Positions 27,351 to 35,190 of a stretch of 64,000 nt of DNA are shown piece after piece (within the stretch, counting starts at the first letter, position 1; the number at the start of each line of letters is the position of its first letter). The position numbers and the translations under genes are program-made. Under the pieces are notes generated by a model. That model searched no databases and was not told the origin of the DNA. It worked only from the letters and a program-made list of their open reading frames with translations. Source of the stretch: RGIG8244 sp045639325. GTDB taxonomy: Bacteria; Verrucomicrobiota; Lentisphaeria; Victivallales; UBA1829. The DNA lies in the NCBI GenBank assembly GCA_045639325.1, contig JAZUCU010000019.1:1-64000 (forward strand). The letters are read 5' to 3'.

Positions 27351-28319
27351 ATGAAAATTTTTATCACTGGCGGAGCCGGCTTTATCGGCTCATGGCTCTC
27401 TGAGTCTCTCATACGTTCCGGATATCAAGTCACGGCTATGGATGACCTTTCCACAGGCTCCCTCGACAACTTGAAAAACATTATCAATCATCCGAATTAT
27501 AAATTCATTCAGAACGATATTCTCACTTCTCCCGTTCTGGAAGAAGAAATCCGGAATGCAGATTGCACCATCCATCTGGCAGCCGCAGTCGGTGTCGAAC
27601 TGGTCGTAAAAGACCCGGTCCGCACCATTATGACCAACGTCCAGGGCACAGAACGGGTATTGAAAGCCGCATCCGATTACTCAAAACGCTGCATTATCGC
27701 ATCCACAAGCGAAGTTTACGGCAAATCTACAAAGGATACGTTCTCCGAAGGCGACGACCTGCTGATTGGTCCATCCACCCATTCCCGCTGGTCTTATGCC
27801 TGCAGTAAACTCCTTGACGAATTCATGTTGATGGCCTATCACCGCAACAAAGATCTGCCCGGAACCGTTGTCCGTTTCTTCAATACTGTCGGCCCCCGCC
27901 AGACCGGAAGATACGGCATGGTCATCCCCCGTTTCGTTGCCGCTGCGATGAAAGGCGAAGACTTGCGCGTTTACGGAACCGGCGAACAGACACGCTGCTT
28001 CTGCCACGTGAACGATACCGTCCGGGCATTGGAAAAACTGATTCCGGATACCGCATCCGCCGGCAATATTTACAACATCGGCAGCACCAGAAGCATCACG
28101 ATCATGGAACTGGCGAAGTTGATTATTGAACGTACGAACAGCACATCAAAAATCGCCGTGATTCCTTATTCCGAAGCCTACGAAAAAGGTTTTGAAGATA
28201 TGCTCCATCGTGCACCGGATTGCTCAAAAATGCTCAATTCACACGGCTGGAAAGCGGAAATCTCCCTCGAACAAATCATTGATGACGTCGCGGAATATTA
28301 CCGCAATAACGGATTTTAA
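27351..28319 (+). CDS. NAD-dependent epimerase/dehydratase (extended SDR)
   Basis: 322 residues from the ATG two bases after the pssA stop; an overlapping TTG two codons earlier is possible. Rossmann motif GGAGFIG at residues 7-13, active-site Ser-Thr region 'ASTSEVYGK' and the YxxxK as 'WSYACSKLLDE'. 'RFFNTVGPRQTGRYGMVIPRF' is typical of UDP-sugar epimerases/decarboxylases (GalE/UXS/RmlB relatives). Nucleotide-sugar substrate likely, exact reaction not resolvable. Same operon as pssA. Confidence 0.9.
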   Translation: MKIFITGGAGFIGSWLSESLIRSGYQVTAMDDLSTGSLDNLKNIINHPNYKFIQNDILTSPVLEEEIRNADCTIHLAAAVGVELVVKDPVRTIMTNVQGTERVLKAASDYSKRCIIASTSEVYGKSTKDTFSEGDDLLIGPSTHSRWSYACSKLLDEFMLMAYHRNKDLPGTVVRFFNTVGPRQTGRYGMVIPRFVAAAMKGEDLRVYGTGEQTRCFCHVNDTVRALEKLIPDTASAGNIYNIGSTRSITIMELAKLIIERTNSTSKIAVIPYSEAYEKGFEDMLHRAPDCSKMLNSHGWKAEISLEQIIDDVAEYYRNNGF

Positions 28320-28349
28320 TTTCTTCATTCACAAAAAGGTCATGCAATT

Positions 28350-28907
28350 ATGAAAATGTTTAAGATTGTTCTTCTCTTTGCCGCTCTCTTTATCTCGTCT
28401 TCCGCTCTCCATGCGCAGTGGACGGATAAGTTGACTCTCTACCTGCCCAACCGCATTATGGATGTGATGGACACCTTCACAATCAACGTTGGCGGCGGCC
28501 CCACACTCCACGCAGAATTGTTCGCTACAAGAGCTTGCGAAGTCGGCGGCGGACTCAATTACACTTTCCAGTTGATCAAAGACCACAACCGTCAGTACGG
28601 ATGGGCCGCACAGAATGGTTATGCAGCCTATTTCCCCTTCTTTGCCAAGGAAGACCTGGAACGCAGACCCGCGTCTTATTTCGTCAAGGAATACTGGCAG
28701 ACTGCGCAGGGCGTCCCCTCCCCCAATGACCCGATTTATGATTCCCGCAATGGCGCACGGGACTTCTGGGAAATGGGTATGGCACTCGGTTTTGGTGTGA
28801 TTGACCTGAAAGTCAGTGTGCATCCTGTGGAATTGCTGGATGCCGTGCTCGGATTCTTCTTTATTGATATCCGCAACGATGATATGACATTTGAAAACTT
28901 CCGCTGA
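28350..28907 (+). CDS. Small secreted protein of unknown function
   Basis: 185 residues with a signal peptide (hydrophobic 5-19, cleavage near LHAQ). The mature part is not obviously repetitive; 'TINVGGGPTLHAELFATRACEVGGGLNYTF' looks like beta-strand and the tail 'DLKVSVHPVELLDAVLGFFFIDIRNDD' contains an amphipathic segment that could touch the membrane. No family recognised. Last gene of the yebC operon, followed by a strong terminator. Confidence 0.85.
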   Translation: MKMFKIVLLFAALFISSSALHAQWTDKLTLYLPNRIMDVMDTFTINVGGGPTLHAELFATRACEVGGGLNYTFQLIKDHNRQYGWAAQNGYAAYFPFFAKEDLERRPASYFVKEYWQTAQGVPSPNDPIYDSRNGARDFWEMGMALGFGVIDLKVSVHPVELLDAVLGFFFIDIRNDDMTFENFR

Positions 28908-28933
28908 TCATAAAGCGAAGTTGAAGATTTTCC

Positions 28934-28972
28934 TCACCCGCAGTTGTTCTTGCCGCTGCGGGTGATTTTTTT
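28934..28972 (+). terminator. Rho-independent terminator of the yebC operon
   Basis: Perfect 10-base stem TCACCCGCAG / CTGCGGGTGA (28934-28943 and 28956-28965), 12-base loop, then seven T. It sits between convergent genes. Confidence 0.9.
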
Positions 28973-28985
28973 AAGGGGGAGTGGA

Positions 28986-30167
28986 TCAAAGTTCCAGAAG
29001 ATAACATGCGCGGTGTTTGCCGTCATGAATGGAGTCTACGGTGATATAACGTCCGTCACGACTCCAGCGCGGGTGAAGGTCACAACGGGTATCAACCACC
29101 CACGGCTTTTCCGGATTATGATTGAAATGTCCGATCCATTCCATTTCCCCGCTTGCGACATCGATCAACGCCAGATGCTGCACACCTTCGCCGTCCGGAT
29201 AGCTGTCCGCAAGCAATTTTGTGCCGTCGGGGGAGAATACCATGTGTGCCATGCCTCCGTGACTGTCTGCGACTTTTTTCGCACGGAACGGATATTCATT
29301 CTCATTATACACAATGGCATGATGCCCTGTCCCGTCCCAATCCGCATCCACGAGAATTTCGTTGGTAGTACGCCCCCAGATCTGGTGAGAAATCTGACGT
29401 CCCCAGAAAGGTTCCGGCAGAGTACAACGCAAATCACTGCCGGTCAAATCGCAAGTATACATAAAAGTCTGCCAGCCGGGAACTTTGTACTGATCCATGG
29501 TTTGACGGAACAGCCACAACACGCGGGTGGAATCGCAGTTGACAATGGCGTGATTCAGCCAGATGTAACGGATATCCGCCGTATAAGCACAGGGATGCTG
29601 CTTCAACATATCCTCATAACTGGCAAGCAGCCGGGACTTGCCGCTTTCCAGATCAAGAATAAAAATACCGTCTTCCGCCGGGTTGACCGGATGCCGGTGT
29701 TCGCCTACCGGGACATCCGCATAACTGTATCCGCGCCGGGGAATACGCCCGAAATCAAGGCAGACTGCAAATTTACCATTGGGTGCGAGAGCATAAATGG
29801 GCAGATCATAACGTCCGGTTTCCCCTTTTTCCAGGTGAAAAATACGCGCCTGCAACGTCTGCGTTTCCGGGTCATAATCATTATAAAGAATCGAATCTTT
29901 CTGCAGCGGATGGAACAATTCCATACTTCCCTGCTGATGACACCATGCCCGGGTCTCCGTCAACTTGCGGTAATTGCCTTTGGGAGTAACCACGCCGATT
30001 TCTGCAGTTTCTCCGGGGAGCGGCAGACGTTCGCATTGATCCACCTTCATCATGAGATGAAGAGTCTGATCATGATTCCACGGATTACGGTCATAATAAC
30101 CGAAAAAATAATGCCCGTCATCCGGGGTAAGCCGTTTCCAATTATAAATAGAACTGATTTCCTTCAT
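28986..30167 (-). CDS. Beta-propeller protein (TolB/oligogalacturonate-lyase-like)
   Basis: 393 residues without a signal peptide. Repeating blade-like segments such as 'GIFILDLESGKSRLL', 'HMVFSPDGTKLLADS' and 'HPRWSRDGRYITVDS' indicate a beta-propeller of the WD40/TolB type, with scattered conserved His and Trp. The start 'WKRLTPDDGHYFFGYYDRNPW' and 'LHPRWSRDG' recall PL22-type proteins in glycan-degrading bacteria, but I cannot confirm lyase residues. Promoter at 30223-30250, terminator shared with the convergent operon. Confidence 0.7.
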   Translation of the reverse strand: MKEISSIYNWKRLTPDDGHYFFGYYDRNPWNHDQTLHLMMKVDQCERLPLPGETAEIGVVTPKGNYRKLTETRAWCHQQGSMELFHPLQKDSILYNDYDPETQTLQARIFHLEKGETGRYDLPIYALAPNGKFAVCLDFGRIPRRGYSYADVPVGEHRHPVNPAEDGIFILDLESGKSRLLASYEDMLKQHPCAYTADIRYIWLNHAIVNCDSTRVLWLFRQTMDQYKVPGWQTFMYTCDLTGSDLRCTLPEPFWGRQISHQIWGRTTNEILVDADWDGTGHHAIVYNENEYPFRAKKVADSHGGMAHMVFSPDGTKLLADSYPDGEGVQHLALIDVASGEMEWIGHFNHNPEKPWVVDTRCDLHPRWSRDGRYITVDSIHDGKHRACYLLEL

Positions 30168-30222
30168 ACTGATTTAACTCCTGGTCATTCGCTTCAGAAC
30201 AAATCTTATTGAATATTACCAT

Positions 30223-30250
30223 AAATTATCACTGGAGCTGTAAATTGCAA
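30223..30250 (-). promoter_or_regulatory. Promoter of the beta-propeller gene
   Basis: Minus strand: -35 TTGCAA, 16-base spacer ending GTGA, -10 TAATTT, about 56 bases before the ATG. Confidence 0.5.
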
Positions 30251-30326
30251 ATAGATTTCGCAAAAGATTCGATTATTTATGATTCAGAAGGAAGTGAGAG
30301 GGTATCCGGAGAAAAGACAAAAAAAA

Positions 30327-30403
30327 TGGTGCATCCATAGGGATTTGAACCCCAAACCTGCTGATCCGTAGTCAGCTGCTCTATCCAATTGAGCTATAGA
30401 TGC
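30327..30403 (-). tRNA. tRNA-Arg (anticodon ACG)
   Basis: 77 bases with the 3' CCA encoded. The 7-bp acceptor stem GCATCTA/TGGATGC, D arm GCTC/GAGC, anticodon arm GCTGA/TCAGC with loop CTACGGA (anticodon ACG, read as ICG after deamination) and T arm with TTCAAAT all pair. It decodes CGU/CGC/CGA arginine codons. Confidence 0.96.
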
Positions 30404-30437
30404 ACTGTTGAGAACCTTTCGTTCTCGTTATGTCATT

Positions 30438-30465
30438 AATATATCACCTTATTTACAAAATGCAA
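30438..30465 (-). promoter_or_regulatory. Promoter of tRNA-Arg
   Basis: Minus strand: -35 TTGCAT, 16-base spacer, -10 TATATT preceded by GGTGA (extended -10), 34 bases before the tRNA. A small hairpin (GAGAAC/GTTCTC, 30410-30426) lies between promoter and tRNA, possibly a processing site. Confidence 0.6.
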
Positions 30466-30601
30466 GTCAAAAAGTGAAAAAAATTTGATTTTTTTTTCGA
30501 ATTTCCCCTGTTTTTCCCCGTTTAGCCCCATTATGGGGTAAAATCAGCCTCCGTAAAGGGGCAAAGCACAGGATATTTTTGATATTTTCCATATGTCGTT
30601 C
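30466..30601. other. Gene-free AT-rich spacer with a short palindrome
   Basis: Between the tRNA promoter and the next gene's promoter I see no coding frame. It contains T/A runs and a small palindrome CCCCA-TTA-TGGGG at 30526-30538, which could be an operator or nothing. No riboswitch-like structure recognised. Confidence 0.4.
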
Positions 30602-30629
30602 TTGATTTCATAAAAAGAAAGGATATAGT
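30602..30629 (+). promoter_or_regulatory. Promoter of the SGNH-nth-GH42 unit
   Basis: -35 TTGATT, 16-base spacer, -10 TATAGT, 37 bases before the ATG at 30667, which has GAAAGG upstream. Confidence 0.55.
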
Positions 30630-30666
30630 ACAAAAAATCAATAATATAATAAAGAAAGGTCTTATC

Positions 30667-31497
30667 ATGAAAATTCTTACCATCGGCAACAGTTTCACAT
30701 GGAGTCTCAGCGAATTTTTCCCATCCGTCACCGAATCAGCCGGCGATGAATTGACTTTGAAATTTGCAAATCACGGCGGCTGCGAACTGCACCGTCACTG
30801 GGAATACATCACAAACGAAGAACGGGACGGCGTTTACAGCATGTACAACGGTAAGAAAATGCGCGACCTGCTCACCGCAGAACAATGGGATATTGTCACC
30901 ATTCAGCAGGCAAGTCATGCCTCCTGGCGTCCGGAAACATTCGAACCTTTTGCCGGAAACATTATTGATTATGTCCGCAAACATGCTCCCCAAGCCGAAA
31001 TCGTTGTCCAGCAGACCTGGGCTTATCGCGCCGATGATCCCCGCATCAGACCCGATGGGGCATGGGGTATCGACCAGACCGAAATGTACAACCGTTTGAC
31101 CGCCAACTATCGCGATCTGGCAAAAAGATATGGACTGCGCATCATCCCCACCGGTTACGCCGTACAGTTGACAAGACAGAATGAAGAAAAGCCTTTTGTG
31201 GTGTATGATAAAGAAATTCTTAACACCCTGCGCTGGCCCGACCTGCCGTCTCAGGCAGGCGATGTTGTCGGTCGTCTCTGGTGGTGCAAAGACAAGCAGC
31301 AGGGTAACATGTTTATCGGCGCCGACCACATTCACTTGAATCTGCGCGGACAATATCTGCAGGCTTGTGTATGGTATGCGGCACTTTACGGCAAGAAAAC
31401 ATCCGACATTACATTTGTTCCGGAAACCATTTCCGATGCCGATGCAAAATTCTTGCGCGAAATGGCACAGAAAGCAGTGGATGAATTCACGGTCTGA
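30667..31497 (+). CDS. SGNH/GDSL-like hydrolase (DUF4886-type)
   Basis: 276 residues, no signal peptide. 'ILTIGNSFTWS' at the N-terminus is the GxSxS-like nucleophile block of DUF4886-type SGNH proteins, 'WDIVTIQQASH' matches the second block, and 'GADHIHLNLRGQYLQACVWYAALYG' carries the C-terminal Asp-x-x-His pair (D..H). Members are probably esterases that remove acyl groups from sugars. Located at the head of a unit with GH42, consistent with deacylation of glycan breakdown products. Confidence 0.8.
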   Translation: MKILTIGNSFTWSLSEFFPSVTESAGDELTLKFANHGGCELHRHWEYITNEERDGVYSMYNGKKMRDLLTAEQWDIVTIQQASHASWRPETFEPFAGNIIDYVRKHAPQAEIVVQQTWAYRADDPRIRPDGAWGIDQTEMYNRLTANYRDLAKRYGLRIIPTGYAVQLTRQNEEKPFVVYDKEILNTLRWPDLPSQAGDVVGRLWWCKDKQQGNMFIGADHIHLNLRGQYLQACVWYAALYGKKTSDITFVPETISDADAKFLREMAQKAVDEFTV

Positions 31498-31498
31498 T

Positions 31499-32119
31499 AT
31501 GATTCGGAACCTTTTTGATACTTTATTCCGCATTTATGGCGAACAGCATTGGTGGCCGTGCAAATCCGGCTGCCGATGGGAGATTGTTGCTGGCGCAATT
31601 CTGACACAGAATACCGCGTGGACAAATGTGGAAAAGGCGCTTGCCAATCTGGAAGCAGCAGATATGATGTCGGCGGAAAAATTCCTTACAATACCGGATG
31701 AAGAATTACAGGAGTTGATTCGCCCTGCCGGATTTTTTACCAGAAAAAGCAAAAATCTCAAGTCGAGGGCTGAATTCTTTCTGCAGAACGAACAACGTTT
31801 TCTTGCATCGCAGGATATGTGGTCGTTACGGAAAGAATTGCTGGAACAGAATGGAGTCGGCAGGGAAACGGCGGATTCCATTCTGCTTTACGCCTTCGCC
31901 AAGCCTATATTTGTGATCGATGCCTACACCCGACGGGTGGCGGAGCGTCACCTGGGTTTGGATGGCTCTGTACATTACGATGAATTGCAGAAAACGTTCA
32001 TGGATGCCCTGCCCTCTGACGCTGCATTATATGGCGAATATCACGCATTGATTCTGGCATTGTGTAAAGAATCCTGTAAGAAATCACAATGCGGAGCTGT
32101 TTGTAGCACACAACTTTAA
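31499..32119 (+). CDS. HhH-GPD DNA glycosylase (endonuclease III family, MagIII-like)
   Basis: 206 residues from the ATG one base after the preceding stop; in-frame sequence upstream lies inside that gene. HhH motif 'NGVGRETADSILLYA' and catalytic Asp in 'FVIDAYTRR' place it in the endonuclease III superfamily. The Lys that makes Nth a lyase is Glu here (GRETAD), as in 3-methyladenine glycosylase III-type members, so it is probably a monofunctional base-excision glycosylase. C-terminal Cys cluster 'CKESCKKSQCGAVC' has unusual spacing for a 4Fe-4S loop. A DNA-repair gene inside a glycan unit is odd. Confidence 0.85.
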   Translation: MIRNLFDTLFRIYGEQHWWPCKSGCRWEIVAGAILTQNTAWTNVEKALANLEAADMMSAEKFLTIPDEELQELIRPAGFFTRKSKNLKSRAEFFLQNEQRFLASQDMWSLRKELLEQNGVGRETADSILLYAFAKPIFVIDAYTRRVAERHLGLDGSVHYDELQKTFMDALPSDAALYGEYHALILALCKESCKKSQCGAVCSTQL

Positions 32120-32134
32120 CCGGGAGAAATATTT

Positions 32135-34057
32135 ATGGATTTACATTTTGATGGTTTCGGAGCCGCATTTTATCCGGATCAACATCCCCGTCACACCTGG
32201 AGACCGTATATCGAAAGAATGGCGGAAGCCGGAATCGCCTTTGTCCGTCTTGCCGAATTTGCCTGGGATAAACTGGAACCGCAGGAAGGACAATACGATT
32301 TCACCTGGCTGGATGAAGTTTTATCCATGCTCGCAGAAAAAAATATCCGTGCCATCATGTGTACTCCCGGAGCCACACCGCCCGTCTGGATGTGTGAGAA
32401 ATATGATTTTTACCCCGTGTCGACCGAAGGTCAGGATTCCCGGTTCGGCACCCGCCGTTATGTTTGCCCCAATGCGCCGGATTTTCAGCAGAAAAGCTGG
32501 GCAATCACCAGAGAAATGGGCAGACATTATGCAAAAGATCCCCGGGTCATGGCTTGGCAGATCGATAACGAAATCGGACACCCCTTCTGTTTCTGCGACC
32601 GCTGCAAAGCTCTTTTTCAACAATTCATGAAAAAGAAATTCGGCACCGTTGAAAATATGAACGACACCCTGGGCTTCCACTTCTGGGGTCAGACATTACA
32701 GCGTTTTGATCAATTGCCCATGCCGACACAATTCACTCATTCCTCGCTGTGGCAGAACTATCATCACTTCTATTCAGAAAGCGTGATCCATTGCTTCGGT
32801 ACACAGGCGGACATCCTCCGGGAAGAAGGTGTAGACGTCCCGATCAGCACAAACTCCATGATCACCTGGCATGGATATGATCACGTAAAGATGGCAAAGA
32901 AATTTGACTATTCCACGGGCGATTATTATTTCTACAGCGGCTTGGATATTTTCGGCGGCGATATTTACGGCATTGCATTCGCAAACGCTTATCTGCGCGG
33001 ATTCAAACAGGGGCCCAATCCCAGATACAATGAATTCCGCGGCGGTAAGATTAAAGATTTGACGATTCCCGGTGAAGTCCGGTATCACTCTCTTGCTGCG
33101 ATCGCTCTCGGCGCCGACCATATCGACTATTTCCGCTGGGATATCTGCCCTTCCGGACAGGAACGGAATCACTCCGGCATTGTGCGGACACTGTCTTATC
33201 CGGGACGGAATTTTACGGAAGTGAAAGAGTTGATCAGCGAAGTCGCCCCATGGAAAGAAAAGCTGGATGGCTCCGCATTAGTCCCGGCACAGACGGCTTT
33301 GCTGTATTCTTATGAAACACAATATGATGTTGCGGAATATCATCAGGATTTCCCCGACTTTGCAAAATATGATCTGGGCGGCAATCAGTACCCGGCCGTC
33401 ATTGCAAAACAATTCAAAGCCTTGATGAATATCGGCGAAAATCCGGATATCCTTTTCTGCGATGGCGATTTCTCCCGGTATAAAGTCATCATCTGCCCTT
33501 CCATGTCCCTCGTGACAGAAGCCATGGCGCAGAAGATCCGGGATTACGTGAAAAATGGCGGACTGTTCCTTGTCCTGCCCAATACCGGGATCATGGATGA
33601 AAACGGTCAGACCAGCTTCAGCGGGCTCCCGGGGCCGATTGCGGATGTAACGGGAACCCATTCCGTGGATTATGGAAAAACGCCCCGATTTGCGGATGCA
33701 CTTGCATTCGAATCGGGAAAATACCCGTCGTTCAAAGTTACGGAATGGATGGAGGAATTGATCACCGATGCAGACACCGAAATCGTGGGATATTATACAG
33801 GAATTCCGGGGCTTGATAAGTTACCGGCATTCACCTGTCATCCATACGGTGCGGGCAAAGCCTGGCATCTGGGTTCTTACCCGTCGAACGAGAAAGAACT
33901 GGAAGAATTCTACCGTACGTTCTACGCAGAAAACAAGATTGCGGTCAATGGCTGGACGGATGGAAAAACATTCCGGTTCAAACGGATCAAACCGGACGGA
34001 ACGAGTTTGGAATTCGAGATTACCCCCTCCGAGCGAAGAATTGAGATCAAAGGTTAA
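32135..34057 (+). CDS. GH42 beta-galactosidase
   Basis: 640 residues, no signal peptide, cytoplasmic. Family 42 barrel from the N-terminus ('AAFYPDQHP', 'VRLAEFAWDKLEP'), acid/base E146 in 'WQIDNEIGHPF', probable nucleophile E300 in 'RYNEFRGG', and the family's Zn site C111, C152, C154, C157. A trimerisation domain (about 395-600) and a small C-terminal beta-domain follow. Substrate probably beta-galactosides, though GH42 also includes alpha-L-arabinopyranosidases. GGGAG precedes the ATG. Confidence 0.93.
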   Translation: MDLHFDGFGAAFYPDQHPRHTWRPYIERMAEAGIAFVRLAEFAWDKLEPQEGQYDFTWLDEVLSMLAEKNIRAIMCTPGATPPVWMCEKYDFYPVSTEGQDSRFGTRRYVCPNAPDFQQKSWAITREMGRHYAKDPRVMAWQIDNEIGHPFCFCDRCKALFQQFMKKKFGTVENMNDTLGFHFWGQTLQRFDQLPMPTQFTHSSLWQNYHHFYSESVIHCFGTQADILREEGVDVPISTNSMITWHGYDHVKMAKKFDYSTGDYYFYSGLDIFGGDIYGIAFANAYLRGFKQGPNPRYNEFRGGKIKDLTIPGEVRYHSLAAIALGADHIDYFRWDICPSGQERNHSGIVRTLSYPGRNFTEVKELISEVAPWKEKLDGSALVPAQTALLYSYETQYDVAEYHQDFPDFAKYDLGGNQYPAVIAKQFKALMNIGENPDILFCDGDFSRYKVIICPSMSLVTEAMAQKIRDYVKNGGLFLVLPNTGIMDENGQTSFSGLPGPIADVTGTHSVDYGKTPRFADALAFESGKYPSFKVTEWMEELITDADTEIVGYYTGIPGLDKLPAFTCHPYGAGKAWHLGSYPSNEKELEEFYRTFYAENKIAVNGWTDGKTFRFKRIKPDGTSLEFEITPSERRIEIKG

Positions 34058-34065
34058 ATAAAAAT

Positions 34066-34093
34066 TTGATTTTTGCATCAATCAGGGTATATT
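34066..34093 (+). promoter_or_regulatory. Promoter of the Gfo/Idh-secreted protein unit
   Basis: -35 TTGATT, 16-base spacer, -10 TATATT, 51 bases before the ATG at 34145. Confidence 0.55.
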
Positions 34094-34144
34094 TACGGAT
34101 AATATAAAATCATATCAAAAAAACACAATATATGAGGTGGAAAA

Positions 34145-35161
34145 ATGAAAAAATTACGTTACGCTATCGTCGGTCTCGGACATGGTATGGAACATGTCGA
34201 TACCATCGTAACCAACCCGAAAACCGAACTCGTCGCATGTTGCGATTTGAACGAAGCGTTTTTCCATAGAGGAAATATTCCCCAGGATATTTTCTTTACG
34301 AAAGATATCCGCGAAATCGCCGCGAGAGAAGATATCGATGCCGTAATCATCGCTCTTCCGACCGAACTCCATAAAGACAGTTCCATCATGATGTTGGAAG
34401 CTGGCAAACATGTTCTCTGCGAAAAACCCCTCGCGCTCACCATGGAAGACTGCCTCGAAATCAAAAAAGCCGTCGATAAAAGCGGTAAAGTTTTCCAGAT
34501 CGGATACGAAGTACGCTACTCCCCCTTCAATCAGAAAATTCTTCAGATTTGCAAGAGCGGCGAAATCGGTACGGTGACAAACGTCTGGTGGAATATGTTC
34601 TGCGAAACACACAACAAAGGATGGCGTCAGGACCGCAAAAAACGCGGCGGAAAAATCTTCGACTGCGCATGTCATTACTACGACATCCTGCAGCAGTGGG
34701 CAGGTGCTCCCGTGAAACGACTCTGCGCATTCGGCAACATGCTGGGCGCAACCGGCCCGACAGCCGATCTGATTCCCGAAACAGCAATCATTGTTTTTGA
34801 ATATGAAAACGGCGTCCGCGGCGTCTTCAACCTCAGCGATAAATGCCCCAATATGCAGAGTTCCACCTGCGGGGTTGCCGGGACGAACGGTAAGATCGAA
34901 GCCGATCCCTATTATCCGGATTTTCTCGGCTCCATGATCGTTCATGCGGACGGTGGCAAGTTCCAGTATAATCTTGACATCAAGAACATCACCCGCTTTG
35001 CTCCGGGCCACCTCGGTTTCCGGGAACAGCATGATGCATTTATTGATTCCATTGTGAACGGCGCGGATGTTTATGTGCCGGTTGATGATGGTATCCGCAT
35101 TACAAAAATTCTGGATGCCATTGATGAATCTCTGGCTACCGGTCAGGTCGTAGAGTTGTAA
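34145..35161 (+). CDS. Gfo/Idh/MocA-family oxidoreductase
   Basis: 338 residues. NAD(P)-binding 'AIVGLGHGMEHV' near residue 8, 'HVLCEKPLALT' with the conserved Lys of the EKP motif, and a C-terminal alpha/beta substrate domain containing 'DCACHYYDIL' (His of the catalytic region). Family members oxidise or epimerise sugars and cyclitols, and some perform oxidation-assisted glycoside cleavage. GAGGTGG precedes the ATG. The large secreted protein at 35191 follows after 29 bases. Confidence 0.92.
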   Translation: MKKLRYAIVGLGHGMEHVDTIVTNPKTELVACCDLNEAFFHRGNIPQDIFFTKDIREIAAREDIDAVIIALPTELHKDSSIMMLEAGKHVLCEKPLALTMEDCLEIKKAVDKSGKVFQIGYEVRYSPFNQKILQICKSGEIGTVTNVWWNMFCETHNKGWRQDRKKRGGKIFDCACHYYDILQQWAGAPVKRLCAFGNMLGATGPTADLIPETAIIVFEYENGVRGVFNLSDKCPNMQSSTCGVAGTNGKIEADPYYPDFLGSMIVHADGGKFQYNLDIKNITRFAPGHLGFREQHDAFIDSIVNGADVYVPVDDGIRITKILDAIDESLATGQVVEL

Positions 35162-35190
35162 TCTCACCACCAAAAAGGAATCCCTGTATA

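Noticed and set aside
30410..30426. GAGAAC/GTTCTC hairpin as a terminator
   Set aside because: It sits between the tRNA promoter and the tRNA on the minus strand and has no T-run.
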